Positions 24,144-32,987 of a DNA stretch of 64,000 bases are shown here, in pieces. The stretch lies in assembly GCF_014199615.1 (NCBI RefSeq), contig NZ_JACHOB010000002.1:62001-126000 (forward strand), given 5' to 3'. The translations under genes were made by a program, and so were the position numbers. Source of the stretch: Parvularcula dongshanensis (GTDB taxonomy: Bacteria; Pseudomonadota; Alphaproteobacteria; Caulobacterales; Parvularculaceae). Under the pieces are notes generated by a model that was not told where the DNA came from, made no database searches, and worked only from the letters and a program-made list of their open reading frames with translations. How positions within the stretch are numbered: the stretch's first letter is position 1; every line of letters starts with the position of its first letter.

Positions 24144-24682
24144 ACGCAGCGTACAAGGACGGCGTTCTCGACCGCCACGAAGTCACGATCACCTACCTCG
24201 AGCAGCGCGAGGCGCCCCGGGGGCCACAACCTCCCCGTCCGGCCTTCCGAACGGCGATGATGCGCGCCGCCGCGCCGCCACTGCCCTACTATCGCTATCT
24301 GTGGAACGCGGTCGGCGAGCCGCACCGCTGGGTCAGCAGGCGGTACATGGCCGACGACAAGCTCGCCTCGATCGTGCACGACGACCGCGTGGCGATCTAC
24401 GTTCTTTACAAGGAAGGCTGGCCCGCCGGCTTCGCCGAGGTCGACTGGCGCAGGCGCCCCCTCGCCGAGTTCAAGTTCTTCGGCCTCGTCCCTGAGGCGC
24501 AGGGGACCGGCCTCGGCCGCTGGTTCTTGCGCCAGGTGCTCGACCTCGTCTGGTCGGCGGGGCCGGAACGCGTCATCATCGAGACTTGCACCATGGACGC
24601 GCCGCAGGCGCTGCGCATGTATCAAAGGGCGGGGTTCTCCGTGTACGATCAGGGAAGGGGCGTGATCGAGTGGCGGGGATGA
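24140..24682 (+). CDS. GNAT-family N-acetyltransferase
   Basis: The 180-residue protein has the acetyl-CoA loop EAQGTGLGRWFLRQVL (Q-x-x-G-x-G) at about 114-130 and the terminal strand YQRAGFSVYDQG of GNAT enzymes. The substrate cannot be predicted. The ATG overlaps the csaA stop by 4 bases, and its own TGA overlaps the ATG of the cystathionine lyase-type gene, so it is translated with both. Confidence 0.88.
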   Translation: MNAAYKDGVLDRHEVTITYLEQREAPRGPQPPRPAFRTAMMRAAAPPLPYYRYLWNAVGEPHRWVSRRYMADDKLASIVHDDRVAIYVLYKEGWPAGFAEVDWRRRPLAEFKFFGLVPEAQGTGLGRWFLRQVLDLVWSAGPERVIIETCTMDAPQALRMYQRAGFSVYDQGRGVIEWRG

Positions 24683-25830
24683 AGCCTTGCACGAGCGACG
24701 CCCATAAGGGCAGGCCCAAGGAAGGCGTGCGCCTCGTCAACCCCGGCGTTCAGCGCGGCTCGACCGTGCTCTTCCCCGGCTACGAGGCGTTCACCGCCGC
24801 CGAGCGGCCCTTCTTCTACGGCCGCGGCGGCACGCCGACCCACCGCGCGCTCGAGGAGAGCGTCGCGGCGCTGGAGGGGGCGGACCAGGTGTTCCTCGCG
24901 CCGTCCGGCCTCGCGGCGGTCACGCTCGCCCTCCTGAGCTTCGCCGAGGCGGGCGGGCACCTCCTCGTCACCGACAGCGCCTACGATCCGACGCGCGGCT
25001 TCTGCGAGGGCGTCCTTCGGCGGATGGGCGTCGAGACGGAGTACTACGATCCGAGGATCGGCGCGGGGATCGGAGGCCTCGTCCGTCCGAACACGGTCGC
25101 GATCCTCGCCGAGAGCCCCGGCTCGCTGACCTTCGAGGTGCAGGACCTCCCCGCCTTGTGCGAGGCGGGACCGCCCGTCATCGTCGACAACACCTGGGGC
25201 GCGGGGGTGCACCTCAAGCCGCTCGCCCTCGGAGCCGCGGTCAGCGTGCAGGCGGCGACCAAGTACCTCGGCGGTCACTCCGACGTCTTCCTCGGAACGG
25301 TCGCGGCTTCGGGCAGCGCGGCCCGCAAGGTCGCACAGGGCGTTCGCGGCCTCGGCCTCGCCACCTCCCCTGACGACGCCGCCCTCGTCCACCGCGGCAT
25401 GCGGACCCTCCACCGCCGCCTCGCCGTGCACGAAGAGACCGGTCTCGCCCTCGCCCGCTGGCTCGAAGAGCGGGACGAGGTCGCGAAGGTCATGCACCCC
25501 GCCCTGCCCTCGCACCCGGACCATGCCCTCTTCGCGCGCGACTTCACCGGCGCCTGCGGCCTCTTCGGCGCGGTGCTGAAGCGGTCCGACGCGCCCTACC
25601 TCAGCGCCTTCTTCGGCGCGCTTCGGCTCTTCGGCATGGGCTATAGCTGGGGCGGGTATGAGAGCCTTTGCATCCCGACTTGGCCCGAGCGGCATAGAAC
25701 CGCCGTGCCCTGGTCGGCGGAGGGTCAGACGATCCGCGTCCATGCCGGTCTCGAGGACGCGGGCGACTTGATCGCGGACCTCGAGGCGGCCTTCGCCGCG
25801 GCGAACGAAGTGCCCGAGGCAGGCTCGTGA
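24679..25830 (+). CDS. Cystathionine beta-lyase-type (MetC family) PLP enzyme
   Basis: A Cys/Met-metabolism PLP enzyme of 383 residues. VNPGVQRGSTVLFPGYEA opens it, the PLP lysine is Lys195 in ATKYLGGHSD, and Asp170 in VIVDNTWGAG binds the pyridine nitrogen. Members cleave cystathionine to homocysteine or carry out related gamma-eliminations. The ending GYSWGGYESLC is typical of beta-lyases. ATG 24679 overlaps the GNAT stop (ATGA), so the longer frame from 24586 is not needed. Operon context with cysK supports a sulfur amino-acid role. Confidence 0.9.
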   Translation: MKPCTSDAHKGRPKEGVRLVNPGVQRGSTVLFPGYEAFTAAERPFFYGRGGTPTHRALEESVAALEGADQVFLAPSGLAAVTLALLSFAEAGGHLLVTDSAYDPTRGFCEGVLRRMGVETEYYDPRIGAGIGGLVRPNTVAILAESPGSLTFEVQDLPALCEAGPPVIVDNTWGAGVHLKPLALGAAVSVQAATKYLGGHSDVFLGTVAASGSAARKVAQGVRGLGLATSPDDAALVHRGMRTLHRRLAVHEETGLALARWLEERDEVAKVMHPALPSHPDHALFARDFTGACGLFGAVLKRSDAPYLSAFFGALRLFGMGYSWGGYESLCIPTWPERHRTAVPWSAEGQTIRVHAGLEDAGDLIADLEAAFAAANEVPEAGS

Positions 25831-26126
25831 AGCGCCTCCTCCTCGCCCTCCCCCTCGCCGCTTGCGCGACCGCGGAAGAAGCCCCGCCGACGGGCGTGAC
25901 GCTGCGAACGGTGCCTGAGAAGGCTCACGTCCGCTTCGAGGACGGCACGACCTGCACCACGCCCTGCCGGGCCGAGATCGCCGAGCCGATCGGCGTCACC
26001 ATCGCCAAGGCAGGCTACGAGCCGGTGCGCACCGACGTCGCCCCGTCCGCCGAGGCGATGTTGTTCACCCTCGTCCCCGTAGGCCGCAGCCAGGACGTCG
26101 AGGAAGAGGCGCTGCCGGAACTTTGA
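25827..26126 (+). CDS. Small PEGA-like lipoprotein
   Basis: It starts with GTG overlapping the lyase stop (GTGA). The signal LLLALPLAAC gives a lipobox Cys13. The mature part (about 85 residues) is PEGA-like: GVTLRTVPEKAHVRFEDG, CTTPCRAEIAEP, then GVTIAKAGYEPVRTDV. PEGA segments occur in envelope proteins of unknown role. It is the last gene of the cysK operon. Confidence 0.7.
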   Translation: MKRLLLALPLAACATAEEAPPTGVTLRTVPEKAHVRFEDGTTCTTPCRAEIAEPIGVTIAKAGYEPVRTDVAPSAEAMLFTLVPVGRSQDVEEEALPEL

Positions 26127-26135
26127 TTGCGGCCG

Positions 26136-27035
26136 CTAGCGACAGGAAGACAGACCCGCGGTGAACAGATATCGCGGCGATGCCGTCGTTTCTCCCAAGT
26201 AGATGTACCCATCGAAGTACGGGCCCATATCGGCGTCCATTCCTACCTCGTAATGTTCATTCAAGACTTTCGACGGTCTAAGCGTCGAGCGTTCGATCGG
26301 GTTCGTGCCGCATCCATGCCCAAGCGTGCAGTTCTGCGCGAACCCGCCGTCGATAACCGGAGCGAGGCGAAGGTAGCGGCTTCGGTCGAAGAGGGGGCCA
26401 TCCTCGTCGACCTGAGCGCCGGCACGCCGTGCGTGAAGGCCGCCAGCGTAGAAGATGACGTGTTCGTAGTCGTCAGAAACCTGAAGCAGGTTATAGGCGT
26501 CGTAGGCGAAGCGGCGGCTCTGCATGTCCGGCAGGGCGGCGATGCGAGGAGACGCGACGGAGTCGGAATCGCCTGCGACCGCTCGCACCTCGAGGTCCGC
26601 CCCCGCCCTTTGAAGGTCGCGGAAGCGCAGAAGGAGGCTCATCATCGCGCAGCTGCCGCGGCCGTCGCCAAATGACGAGAGTTGCGTGTCGAAGATCCAA
26701 AGACCCTCGCCCCATACCTCGACCGGATCCTCGGATTGGAAGCCGCGTTGCAGGGTGTCATCTTGATGCGCTTCGATCTCAAGCCCCACGATGACCTTCT
26801 CGCCCCTGCTCGTGAGGTTGCAGACGTAGCGGTAGAGTGCCTCCGGCCCCTCGCGGGTGCCGTGGCTCTCGTCGATCATGAGGAACTTGCCGTGCGCTTC
26901 CGGCATGACCGCTTCGAAGTTCGACATTGGGGGGCATTGCTGCCTAGGGAAACCCGTCGAGCCGCCCCAGCCGGCTGAAGCTTCCCTGACGATCAACCCG
27001 TGAAACAAGGCAAGGACGGTAGCCGCCTTCTTCAT
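26136..27035 (-). CDS. Secreted Tiki/EreA/ChaN-superfamily-like protein
   Basis: A signal peptide (MKKAATVLALFHGLIVREASA) leads to FLMIDESHGTREGPEALYRYV and, later, HVIFYAGGLHARRAG. The two His-containing segments are the pattern of the Tiki superfamily (erythromycin-esterase and ChaN/TraB-like proteins), suggesting a metal-dependent hydrolase fold. Function and substrate are unknown. The gene and its upstream region are more AT-rich than the surroundings, hinting at acquisition. It has no co-directional partner and is convergent with the lipoprotein gene. Confidence 0.5.
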   Translation of the reverse strand: MKKAATVLALFHGLIVREASAGWGGSTGFPRQQCPPMSNFEAVMPEAHGKFLMIDESHGTREGPEALYRYVCNLTSRGEKVIVGLEIEAHQDDTLQRGFQSEDPVEVWGEGLWIFDTQLSSFGDGRGSCAMMSLLLRFRDLQRAGADLEVRAVAGDSDSVASPRIAALPDMQSRRFAYDAYNLLQVSDDYEHVIFYAGGLHARRAGAQVDEDGPLFDRSRYLRLAPVIDGGFAQNCTLGHGCGTNPIERSTLRPSKVLNEHYEVGMDADMGPYFDGYIYLGETTASPRYLFTAGLSSCR

Positions 27036-27349
27036 TCGACCTCCCTACCCAGCAATCGCAGCGCCTCTGAAACGCAAGCACCATCCAAATTTTTACTCTT
27101 GACCGCCGCTATCAGCCACGACTGATATAAGCACTTCTTTATGACAGCAGTCCGCAGGCGAATTATATCATAACGCAGTCGAGCTCGATGCGGCGTTCAT
27201 CGGACAGACAACCAAAGATCGCGGAACGGCATCACGCAGTCGGTGAGCCCCCCTCGCTGCTACCGCACTACAATCGACCGATATGGCTGCGTCCGCGCAT
27301 TGCCGAGCGCAACTACGTTGCTAGCGTCGGGCGACCACAAGGAGTTCCT
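27036..27349. other. AT-rich intergenic region between divergent genes
   Basis: 314 bp without a credible gene. The left half is AT-rich. TTGACC at 27099-27104 followed about 18 bases later by TGATAT could be a sigma-70 promoter toward DUF885. GATATAA and TTATATC about 40 bases apart form a weak dyad. The right end has the AAGGAG ribosome site of the DUF885 gene. An open frame reaching back to 27188 is not coding. Confidence 0.5.
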
Positions 27350-29158
27350 ATGCGCCGCAACCTGCTGCTCGCCGCCTGCGCCCTCGCGCTCTTCCCCGCC
27401 GCCGTGCCGTTCGCCGCCGCCGCGACGGTGCAGGCAGCCGCACAAACCGAAGACGCCCGCCTCGTCGCCTTCCTCGACGAGAAGTTCGAGGAGCGGGTGG
27501 CGCGCAGCCCCGAATATCAGACCTATCTCGGCCGCAAGACCTCGCTTGATCGATGGGACGACCGCGGCCCCGAGGCCGAGGACCGCGAGCGGGCGCTGCT
27601 CGAACGCCAGCTCGAGGAGCTTCGCACTGGTTTCGACCGAGGCGCGCTCTCCGCCGAGGGGCAGCTGAACTACGACCTCTTCGCGTACACGCTCGAGAAC
27701 GACCTACGCCTCGATCAGTTCCGGATGCAGCGCTTTCCGCTCAGCCAGTTCCGGGGCATCCACTCGAACATTCCCGTCTTCCTCGCGAACTACCACCGCG
27801 TGGACAGCGTCTCGGACGCGGAGAGCTACATCGCCCGCGTCGCGGCCGTGCCGGAGGTGCTCGGCCAAGCCGCCGACCAGCTTCAAGCCCGGCTCGACGC
27901 GGGCTACCCGCTGCCCGAGTTCTCCTACCCCTTGATCGAGGAGGGCGCACGGAACGTCGCCGACGGCAGCGCGGTCCGCGCCGACTTCGAGAAGAAGGTC
28001 GAGGCGCTGGACGCGAGCGAAGAAGAGAAGAACCGTCTGCTGACGACCTTCGAAAGCGCGATCAGCGCCCCCTACGCCGCCGGCTACGCCCAGTTCGCGG
28101 ACCGCGTCGGCGAGATGATCGGGTCGGAGGTCATCGACGGCGACTATGGGATCGGCGTGCGGGAGAACGGGGAGGCGTACTACAACGCCCTCCTGCACAA
28201 CTACACTACGACCGACATGACGGCGGAGGAGGTCCACGGCCTCGGCCTGACCGAGGTGCAGCGCATCCACGAGGAGATGCGGGAGATCATGGAGGAGGTC
28301 GGCTTCGACGGCGACCTTTCGGACTTCTTCGCCTTCATGCGCGAGGACCCGCAGTTCTTCCTGCCGAACACGGACGAGGGCCGCGAGGCCTACCTCGAGC
28401 AAGCGCGCGGCTATGTGGACGGCATGCGCGAACGCCTGCCCGACCTCTTCGGCAAGCTGCCCGAAGCCCCGCTCGAAGTGCGCCGCGTCGAACCCTTCCG
28501 CGAGCGGGCGGCCGGCAAGGCGTTCTACAACCAGCCCGCCGAGGACGGCTCGCGGCCCGGCATCTTCTACGCCAACCTCGCCGACATGGCGAACATGCCG
28601 ACCTATCAGCTCGAAGCGCTCGTCTATCACGAGGGCATTCCGGGTCACCACATGCAGCGGGCGATCCAGATCGAGATGGAGGGCCTGCCGAAGTTCCGCC
28701 AGTTCGGCGGCTATACAGCGTTCACGGAAGGGTGGGGCCTCTACTCCGAGCTCGTCCCGAAGGAGATCGGCTTCTACGACGATCCCTACTCGGATTTCGG
28801 CCGCCTCGCCATGGAGCTCTGGCGCGCGGCGCGGCTCGTCGTCGATACCGGCTTTCACGCCAAGGGCTGGGAGATGCAGGAGGCGATCGACTACCTGCAG
28901 GAGAACACGCCCAACCCCGAGGGCGACACGATCAAGGCGATCGAGCGCTACATCGTCTATCCAGGTCAGGCGACCTCCTACAAGATCGGCATGCTGAAGC
29001 TGATCGAGCTGCGCGAAGACGCGAAGGCGAGGCTCGGCGATCGCTTCGACATCCGCGCCTTTCACGACTTCGTCCTGACGGGCGGCCCCCTCCCCCTCTC
29101 CGTCCTCGAAGCCCGCGTCGACGGCTGGGTCAACGCGCAGCGGGCGGACGGCGATTGA
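27350..29158 (+). CDS. DUF885 family exported metallopeptidase-like protein
   Basis: ATG 27350 follows AAGGAG and gives a clear signal peptide (MRRNLLLAACALALFPAAVPFAAA cut after Ala). The 602-residue product carries the DUF885 motif YHEGIPGHHMQ, an HExxxxHH zinc-type site, and ends LTGGPLPLSVLEARVDGWV. DUF885 proteins are thought to be exported zinc peptidases or hydrolases. It is followed by an M28 peptidase 65 bp downstream, and a second DUF885 paralogue lies at 37891, so it may work in peptide use. Confidence 0.88.
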   Translation: MRRNLLLAACALALFPAAVPFAAAATVQAAAQTEDARLVAFLDEKFEERVARSPEYQTYLGRKTSLDRWDDRGPEAEDRERALLERQLEELRTGFDRGALSAEGQLNYDLFAYTLENDLRLDQFRMQRFPLSQFRGIHSNIPVFLANYHRVDSVSDAESYIARVAAVPEVLGQAADQLQARLDAGYPLPEFSYPLIEEGARNVADGSAVRADFEKKVEALDASEEEKNRLLTTFESAISAPYAAGYAQFADRVGEMIGSEVIDGDYGIGVRENGEAYYNALLHNYTTTDMTAEEVHGLGLTEVQRIHEEMREIMEEVGFDGDLSDFFAFMREDPQFFLPNTDEGREAYLEQARGYVDGMRERLPDLFGKLPEAPLEVRRVEPFRERAAGKAFYNQPAEDGSRPGIFYANLADMANMPTYQLEALVYHEGIPGHHMQRAIQIEMEGLPKFRQFGGYTAFTEGWGLYSELVPKEIGFYDDPYSDFGRLAMELWRAARLVVDTGFHAKGWEMQEAIDYLQENTPNPEGDTIKAIERYIVYPGQATSYKIGMLKLIELREDAKARLGDRFDIRAFHDFVLTGGPLPLSVLEARVDGWVNAQRADGD

Positions 29159-29223
29159 GCCCCGGCTTGGCCCGGGCACGGCTCGGGCCTAGTGTCCCTG
29201 CAATCTTTCGAGAAGGTTCGTCT

Positions 29224-30981
29224 ATGCGCCGCGTTCTGATGCTCACCTCCGCCCTCGCCCTCCTCGCCGCCTGCGGCGGTGCAGACACCGAGGCGGAGGC
29301 GCAGCAGGCGCCGAGCGCGCAGAGCGAAGCGCCTGCGGCGCAGACCCCTGCGCGAGGCGCCGAACCCACCACCCCCGCCGACGCGCTCGCCATGGTGCCG
29401 GAATTGCCCCCGCTCGACGAGGAGCTCCTCAGCGACACGATCGCCACCCTTGCCTCGGACGAGTTCGAAGGCCGCGCGCCGGCGACCGAAGGCGGCATGA
29501 AGACGCGCCGCTTCCTCGCCAAGGCGTTCGAGGACGCAGGGCTTCAACCCGTCAACGGCTCCTACGAGCAGGCCGTGCCGATGGTGGAGCTGACGCTCGA
29601 CCCCGCGCAATCCTCCTTCACGCTGACCCTGCCGGACGGGACCGAGCGCGCGCTGTCCTACGGCGACGAGGCGGTCTGGTGGACTAAGCAGGTCAAGGAG
29701 AACGTCTCCTTCGACGGCTCCGACGTCGTCTTCGTCGGCTACGGCGTCGTCGCGCCCGAATATGGCTGGAACGACTACGAAGGCATGGACGTCGAGGGCA
29801 AGACGGTCGTCATCCTCGTCAACGACCCCGGCTACGCGCTCGAGGGCGAGGACTTCAAAGGCCGCGAGATGACCTATTACGGCCGCTGGACCTACAAATA
29901 CGAAGAGGCTGCCCGGCAGGGCGCCGCCGCCGCGATCATCGTCCACCAGACGGCGCCCGCCGCCTATGGCTGGAACGTGGTCGAGGGCTCCTGGACGGGC
30001 CCGCAGCTCGACCTCGAGCGTCCCGACGACGGCGCCAGCCGCGCGATGGCCGAGGGCTGGGTGCAGGAGGACGTCGCGCGCGAGATGTTCGACGCCGCCG
30101 GCCTCGACTTCGAGGCGCAGCTCGAAGCGGCGCAATCCAAGGACTTCACCCCCGTGGAGATGGGCGGGATGACCGCCGCCGCGACCCTGAAGAACGGCAT
30201 CAAACGCTCCGAAAGCGCCAACGTCGTCGGCGTCCTGCCGGGCGCCGAGGCGCCGGAGGAGTACGTCCTCTACATGGCGCATTGGGACCATTTGGGCGTC
30301 GGCGACGGCCCGGCCGGCGAGGACCACATCTTCAACGGCGCCGTCGACAACGCGACCGGGACGGCCGGGCTCGTCACGCTCGCCGAGAGCTTCGCCGAAG
30401 CCGAGGACGCCCCGCGCCGCTCCATCATGTTCCTGGCCGTGACCGGCGAGGAGTCGGGGCTTTTGGGTTCGGCTTACTACGGCGAGGACCCGCTCGTGCC
30501 CTTCGAGCGGACGGTCGGCGGCATCAACATGGACGCCATCGCCCCGACGGCGCCGTCGCGCGACCTCATCGTCGTCGGCTACGGCGCGAGCGAGGTGGAG
30601 GACGTGCTGAAGTCCGTCGCCGATCGCGAGGGCAAGGCGCTGCGCCCCGACGCCAGCCCCGAGAAGGGTTACTTCTACCGCTCAGACCACATCAGCCTCG
30701 CCAAGAAGGGCGTGCCGATGATCTACGTCGACAAGGGCATCGACCTCGTCGAGGGCGGCGAGGAAGCGGGCCGCGCGGCCGAAGAGGACTACACCGCGAA
30801 CCGCTACCACCAGCCCTCGGACCAGTACGATCCGGAGACCTGGCGCCTCGACGGGCTCACGGAGACGTTGACGATCCTGCGAGATACGGGGGCCGCCCTG
30901 GCCTATTCGGACGCTGCGCCCAACTGGTATGAAGGCAACGAGTTCCGTGCCCTGCGCGACCGGCAAATCGGCGGCGACTGA
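29224..30981 (+). CDS. M28-family zinc aminopeptidase lipoprotein
   Basis: ATG 29224 gives a lipoprotein signal with lipobox LLAAC (Cys17), a Gln/Ala-rich linker, an inserted PA-type domain (about 150-290) and an M28 catalytic domain. Zinc-site residues are visible: His in MAHWDHLG, Asp in NGAVDNATG, Glu-Glu in TGEESGLLGS, Asp in INMDAI and His in YHQPSDQYD. It trims peptides at the outer envelope. The much longer open frame starting near 27553 overlaps the DUF885 gene and is a shadow. It is probably co-expressed with DUF885. Confidence 0.92.
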   Translation: MRRVLMLTSALALLAACGGADTEAEAQQAPSAQSEAPAAQTPARGAEPTTPADALAMVPELPPLDEELLSDTIATLASDEFEGRAPATEGGMKTRRFLAKAFEDAGLQPVNGSYEQAVPMVELTLDPAQSSFTLTLPDGTERALSYGDEAVWWTKQVKENVSFDGSDVVFVGYGVVAPEYGWNDYEGMDVEGKTVVILVNDPGYALEGEDFKGREMTYYGRWTYKYEEAARQGAAAAIIVHQTAPAAYGWNVVEGSWTGPQLDLERPDDGASRAMAEGWVQEDVAREMFDAAGLDFEAQLEAAQSKDFTPVEMGGMTAAATLKNGIKRSESANVVGVLPGAEAPEEYVLYMAHWDHLGVGDGPAGEDHIFNGAVDNATGTAGLVTLAESFAEAEDAPRRSIMFLAVTGEESGLLGSAYYGEDPLVPFERTVGGINMDAIAPTAPSRDLIVVGYGASEVEDVLKSVADREGKALRPDASPEKGYFYRSDHISLAKKGVPMIYVDKGIDLVEGGEEAGRAAEEDYTANRYHQPSDQYDPETWRLDGLTETLTILRDTGAALAYSDAAPNWYEGNEFRALRDRQIGGD

Positions 30982-31055
30982 CGGTCGCAGGCCAGAGCCT
31001 TCGGCAAGGCGCTTGCAGGGGCGGGACGAAGAACACTCTCGATAAGAGGATCAAA

Positions 31056-31898
31056 GTGGCGTTCATCCCTTCGAAGAGCGACGACTCGCTCGCCATCGAC
31101 CCGCAGGTCGCGAAGACGCTCGGGCAGGACTTGACGGCTCAATACGAGGCCGCCGAGCCCTTCCCGCACATCGTCATCGACGACTTCCTGCCCCGCTCGC
31201 TGATCGACTACTGCCTGGACCACTTCCCCGTGGCGCTCGACCCCGACGGACGGGCGTTCGACCGTGACCAGGAACGGTACAAGCAGAGCTTCAACCCCGA
31301 CTTCCTCGACGACGCGAACCTTCGGGCGCTGTTCTACGCGTTCAACGCCCGTCCCTTCGTGAAGATCGTCGAGAACATCACGGGCATCAAAGGCCTGATC
31401 CCCGACCCTTACTTCATGGGCGGCGGCTTCCACGAGATCGGCCGCGGCGGTCACCTCTCGGTCCACGCGGACTTCAACCATCACAAGCTGATGGACGTCG
31501 AGCGGCGGGTGAACGTCCTCATCTACCTCAACGACGACTGGAAGGACGAGTACGGCGGCCAGCTCGAGCTGTGGAACGAGGACATGACCGAGAAGGTCAA
31601 GTCCGTGGTTCCCCTAGCCAATCGCTGCGTCATGTTCACGACGACGGGCGACAGCTATCACGGCAACCCGAACCCGATCACCCATCCCGAGGGGCGCACG
31701 CGGAAGTCGATCGCGCTGTACTACTACACCTCGACCTGGGACGAGGACAAAGTGTCGAAGACGACGCAGTTCAAGAACCGTCCAGGCACCGAGGACCGCA
31801 CCGACTGGCACGTTCGTACCCAGGAGTTGCTGACCGAGTACCTTCCCCCTGTGCTGGCGCGCCCCGCGAAGAAGGCGGCGTCCCGCTTCATCCGCTGA
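31056..31898 (+). CDS. 2-oxoglutarate/Fe(II)-dependent oxygenase (prolyl-hydroxylase-like)
   Basis: It starts with GTG after AAGAGGA. The double-stranded beta-helix has the iron site His137-x-Asp139 (SVHADFN) and His202 (DSYHGNPNP), and Arg216 (RTRKS) for 2-oxoglutarate. Opening PHIVIDDFLPRSLIDYCLDHF is typical of 2OG-FeII prolyl-hydroxylase-like proteins of bacteria. The substrate is unknown; such enzymes may hydroxylate proteins or small molecules. A strong hairpin terminator follows. Confidence 0.9.
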   Translation: MAFIPSKSDDSLAIDPQVAKTLGQDLTAQYEAAEPFPHIVIDDFLPRSLIDYCLDHFPVALDPDGRAFDRDQERYKQSFNPDFLDDANLRALFYAFNARPFVKIVENITGIKGLIPDPYFMGGGFHEIGRGGHLSVHADFNHHKLMDVERRVNVLIYLNDDWKDEYGGQLELWNEDMTEKVKSVVPLANRCVMFTTTGDSYHGNPNPITHPEGRTRKSIALYYYTSTWDEDKVSKTTQFKNRPGTEDRTDWHVRTQELLTEYLPPVLARPAKKAASRFIR

Positions 31899-31905
31899 GC
31901 ATGCG

Positions 31906-31930
31906 GCGGCTCGCCCATCGGGCGAGCCGC
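31906..31930 (+). terminator. Intrinsic terminator after the 2OG oxygenase gene
   Basis: GCGGCTCGCCC (31906-31916) pairs exactly with GGGCGAGCCGC (31920-31930) around a 3-nt loop. T is sparse in the following bases (TCCGCCTT), so termination may be assisted. It starts 7 bases after the stop. Confidence 0.75.
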
Positions 31931-32097
31931 TCCGCCTTCGGACACGTTACAAGAAGGAAAGTGCAGCTTGGATGCAACCAGGTCCGCCTGCACTTCGTGT
32001 CGTCCGTAGGCGTCTCATTCGCGTGAGGCCGGGCCTGACCGCCTGGTCATGGTTAACGATCGGTGCATTGTCCCCCTAGCCAACCAGGAGGATCTCT

Positions 32098-32931
32098 ATG
32101 ACACCGCTTCGTACGCTACTTTGCGCCGGCACCGCGCTCGCCCTCACGGCCGGCACGGCGAACGCCGCGCACCTGTCGACCTACAGCGTCGACTTCACGA
32201 CCCTGAACGACAGCGGCGTCACCGGCGGCGGCATGCTGACCTATGACAGTGAAGAGCAATCGCTCTCCCTCAGCCTCAGCTTCTCGGGTCTCGTTCCGAA
32301 CACGCCGCACCCTATGCACATGCACGGGCTCTTCGACGGCGGTCTGACTGCGACGGGTGCGCCCGCCCTCGACTCGCAGACCCCGACGCTCGACGTCGAC
32401 GTCGACGGTGACGGCAAGATCGAGACCGTGGAAGGTGCCGCCGCCTATGGCGATGTGCTCCTCGAACTCGTCACCACGCTCGAGCCCGCGCCGGAGGACA
32501 ACCCCTTCGCCCAGCTTCTGATGTCGGATGCGGACGGCAACGCGACCTACGAGATGACCTTCGACTTCGACGACGACGAGGGCATCCCCCTCATGTCGCC
32601 GGTCACGATGCAAGAGTATGCGGTCGAGGACCTGTTCCCGCTCGCCTTCCGTGAGATCGTCATTCACGGCTTGGCCTTCACGGACCAAGAGTTCGCGGAC
32701 GGCCTTGGCTATGCAGGTCCCGACGGCTCCATGTTCGAGTTCGACGGCGAGTGCGGCGACGACTTGGCCGACACGCCGATCGACGGCGGCTGCTACGTCG
32801 CGCTGCTGCCGGTCGCCTCTGCCGAGATCATGGCCATGGACCCCGTCCCGCTCCCGGGCGCGGCCTTGTTCTTCCTGACCGCTGGGGCGGCGGGCGGCGC
32901 GTTCCGGTTCGGTCGTCGCAAGACGGTCTGA
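32098..32931 (+). CDS. CHRD-like protein with VPLPA/PEP-CTERM-type sorting tail
   Basis: A signal peptide ends at ANA-A (residues 21-24). The body is CHRD-like: TTLNDSGVTGGGMLTYD, LSFSGLVPNTPHPMHMHG, then acidic repeats (DVDVDGDGKIE). The tail VPLPGAALFFLTAGAAGG (250-267) followed by FRFGRRK is the VPLPA-type exosortase sorting signal. Such proteins are released or anchored by exosortase/archaeosortase enzymes. No exosortase is in the window. AGGAGG precedes the ATG. A hairpin terminator follows. Confidence 0.82.
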   Translation: MTPLRTLLCAGTALALTAGTANAAHLSTYSVDFTTLNDSGVTGGGMLTYDSEEQSLSLSLSFSGLVPNTPHPMHMHGLFDGGLTATGAPALDSQTPTLDVDVDGDGKIETVEGAAAYGDVLLELVTTLEPAPEDNPFAQLLMSDADGNATYEMTFDFDDDEGIPLMSPVTMQEYAVEDLFPLAFREIVIHGLAFTDQEFADGLGYAGPDGSMFEFDGECGDDLADTPIDGGCYVALLPVASAEIMAMDPVPLPGAALFFLTAGAAGGAFRFGRRKTV

Positions 32932-32943
32932 GTCGACGCGCCG

Positions 32944-32971
32944 CGAGGGGACGCGCTGCGGCGTCCCCTCG
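32944..32971. terminator. Bidirectional terminator between the sorted protein and kynU
   Basis: CGAGGGGACGC (32944-32954) pairs with GCGTCCCCTCG (32961-32971) around a 6-nt loop. It lies between the convergent ends of the VPLPA protein gene and kynU and can serve both strands. Confidence 0.75.
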
Positions 32972-32987
32972 ATCCCTCTTCCGCTTG

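Noticed and set aside
27553-30981. Single 1142-codon frame joining the DUF885 region to the M28 peptidase
   Set aside because: The first 557 codons are out of frame with DUF885 and lack any domain; the lipoprotein signal of the peptidase begins at 29224.
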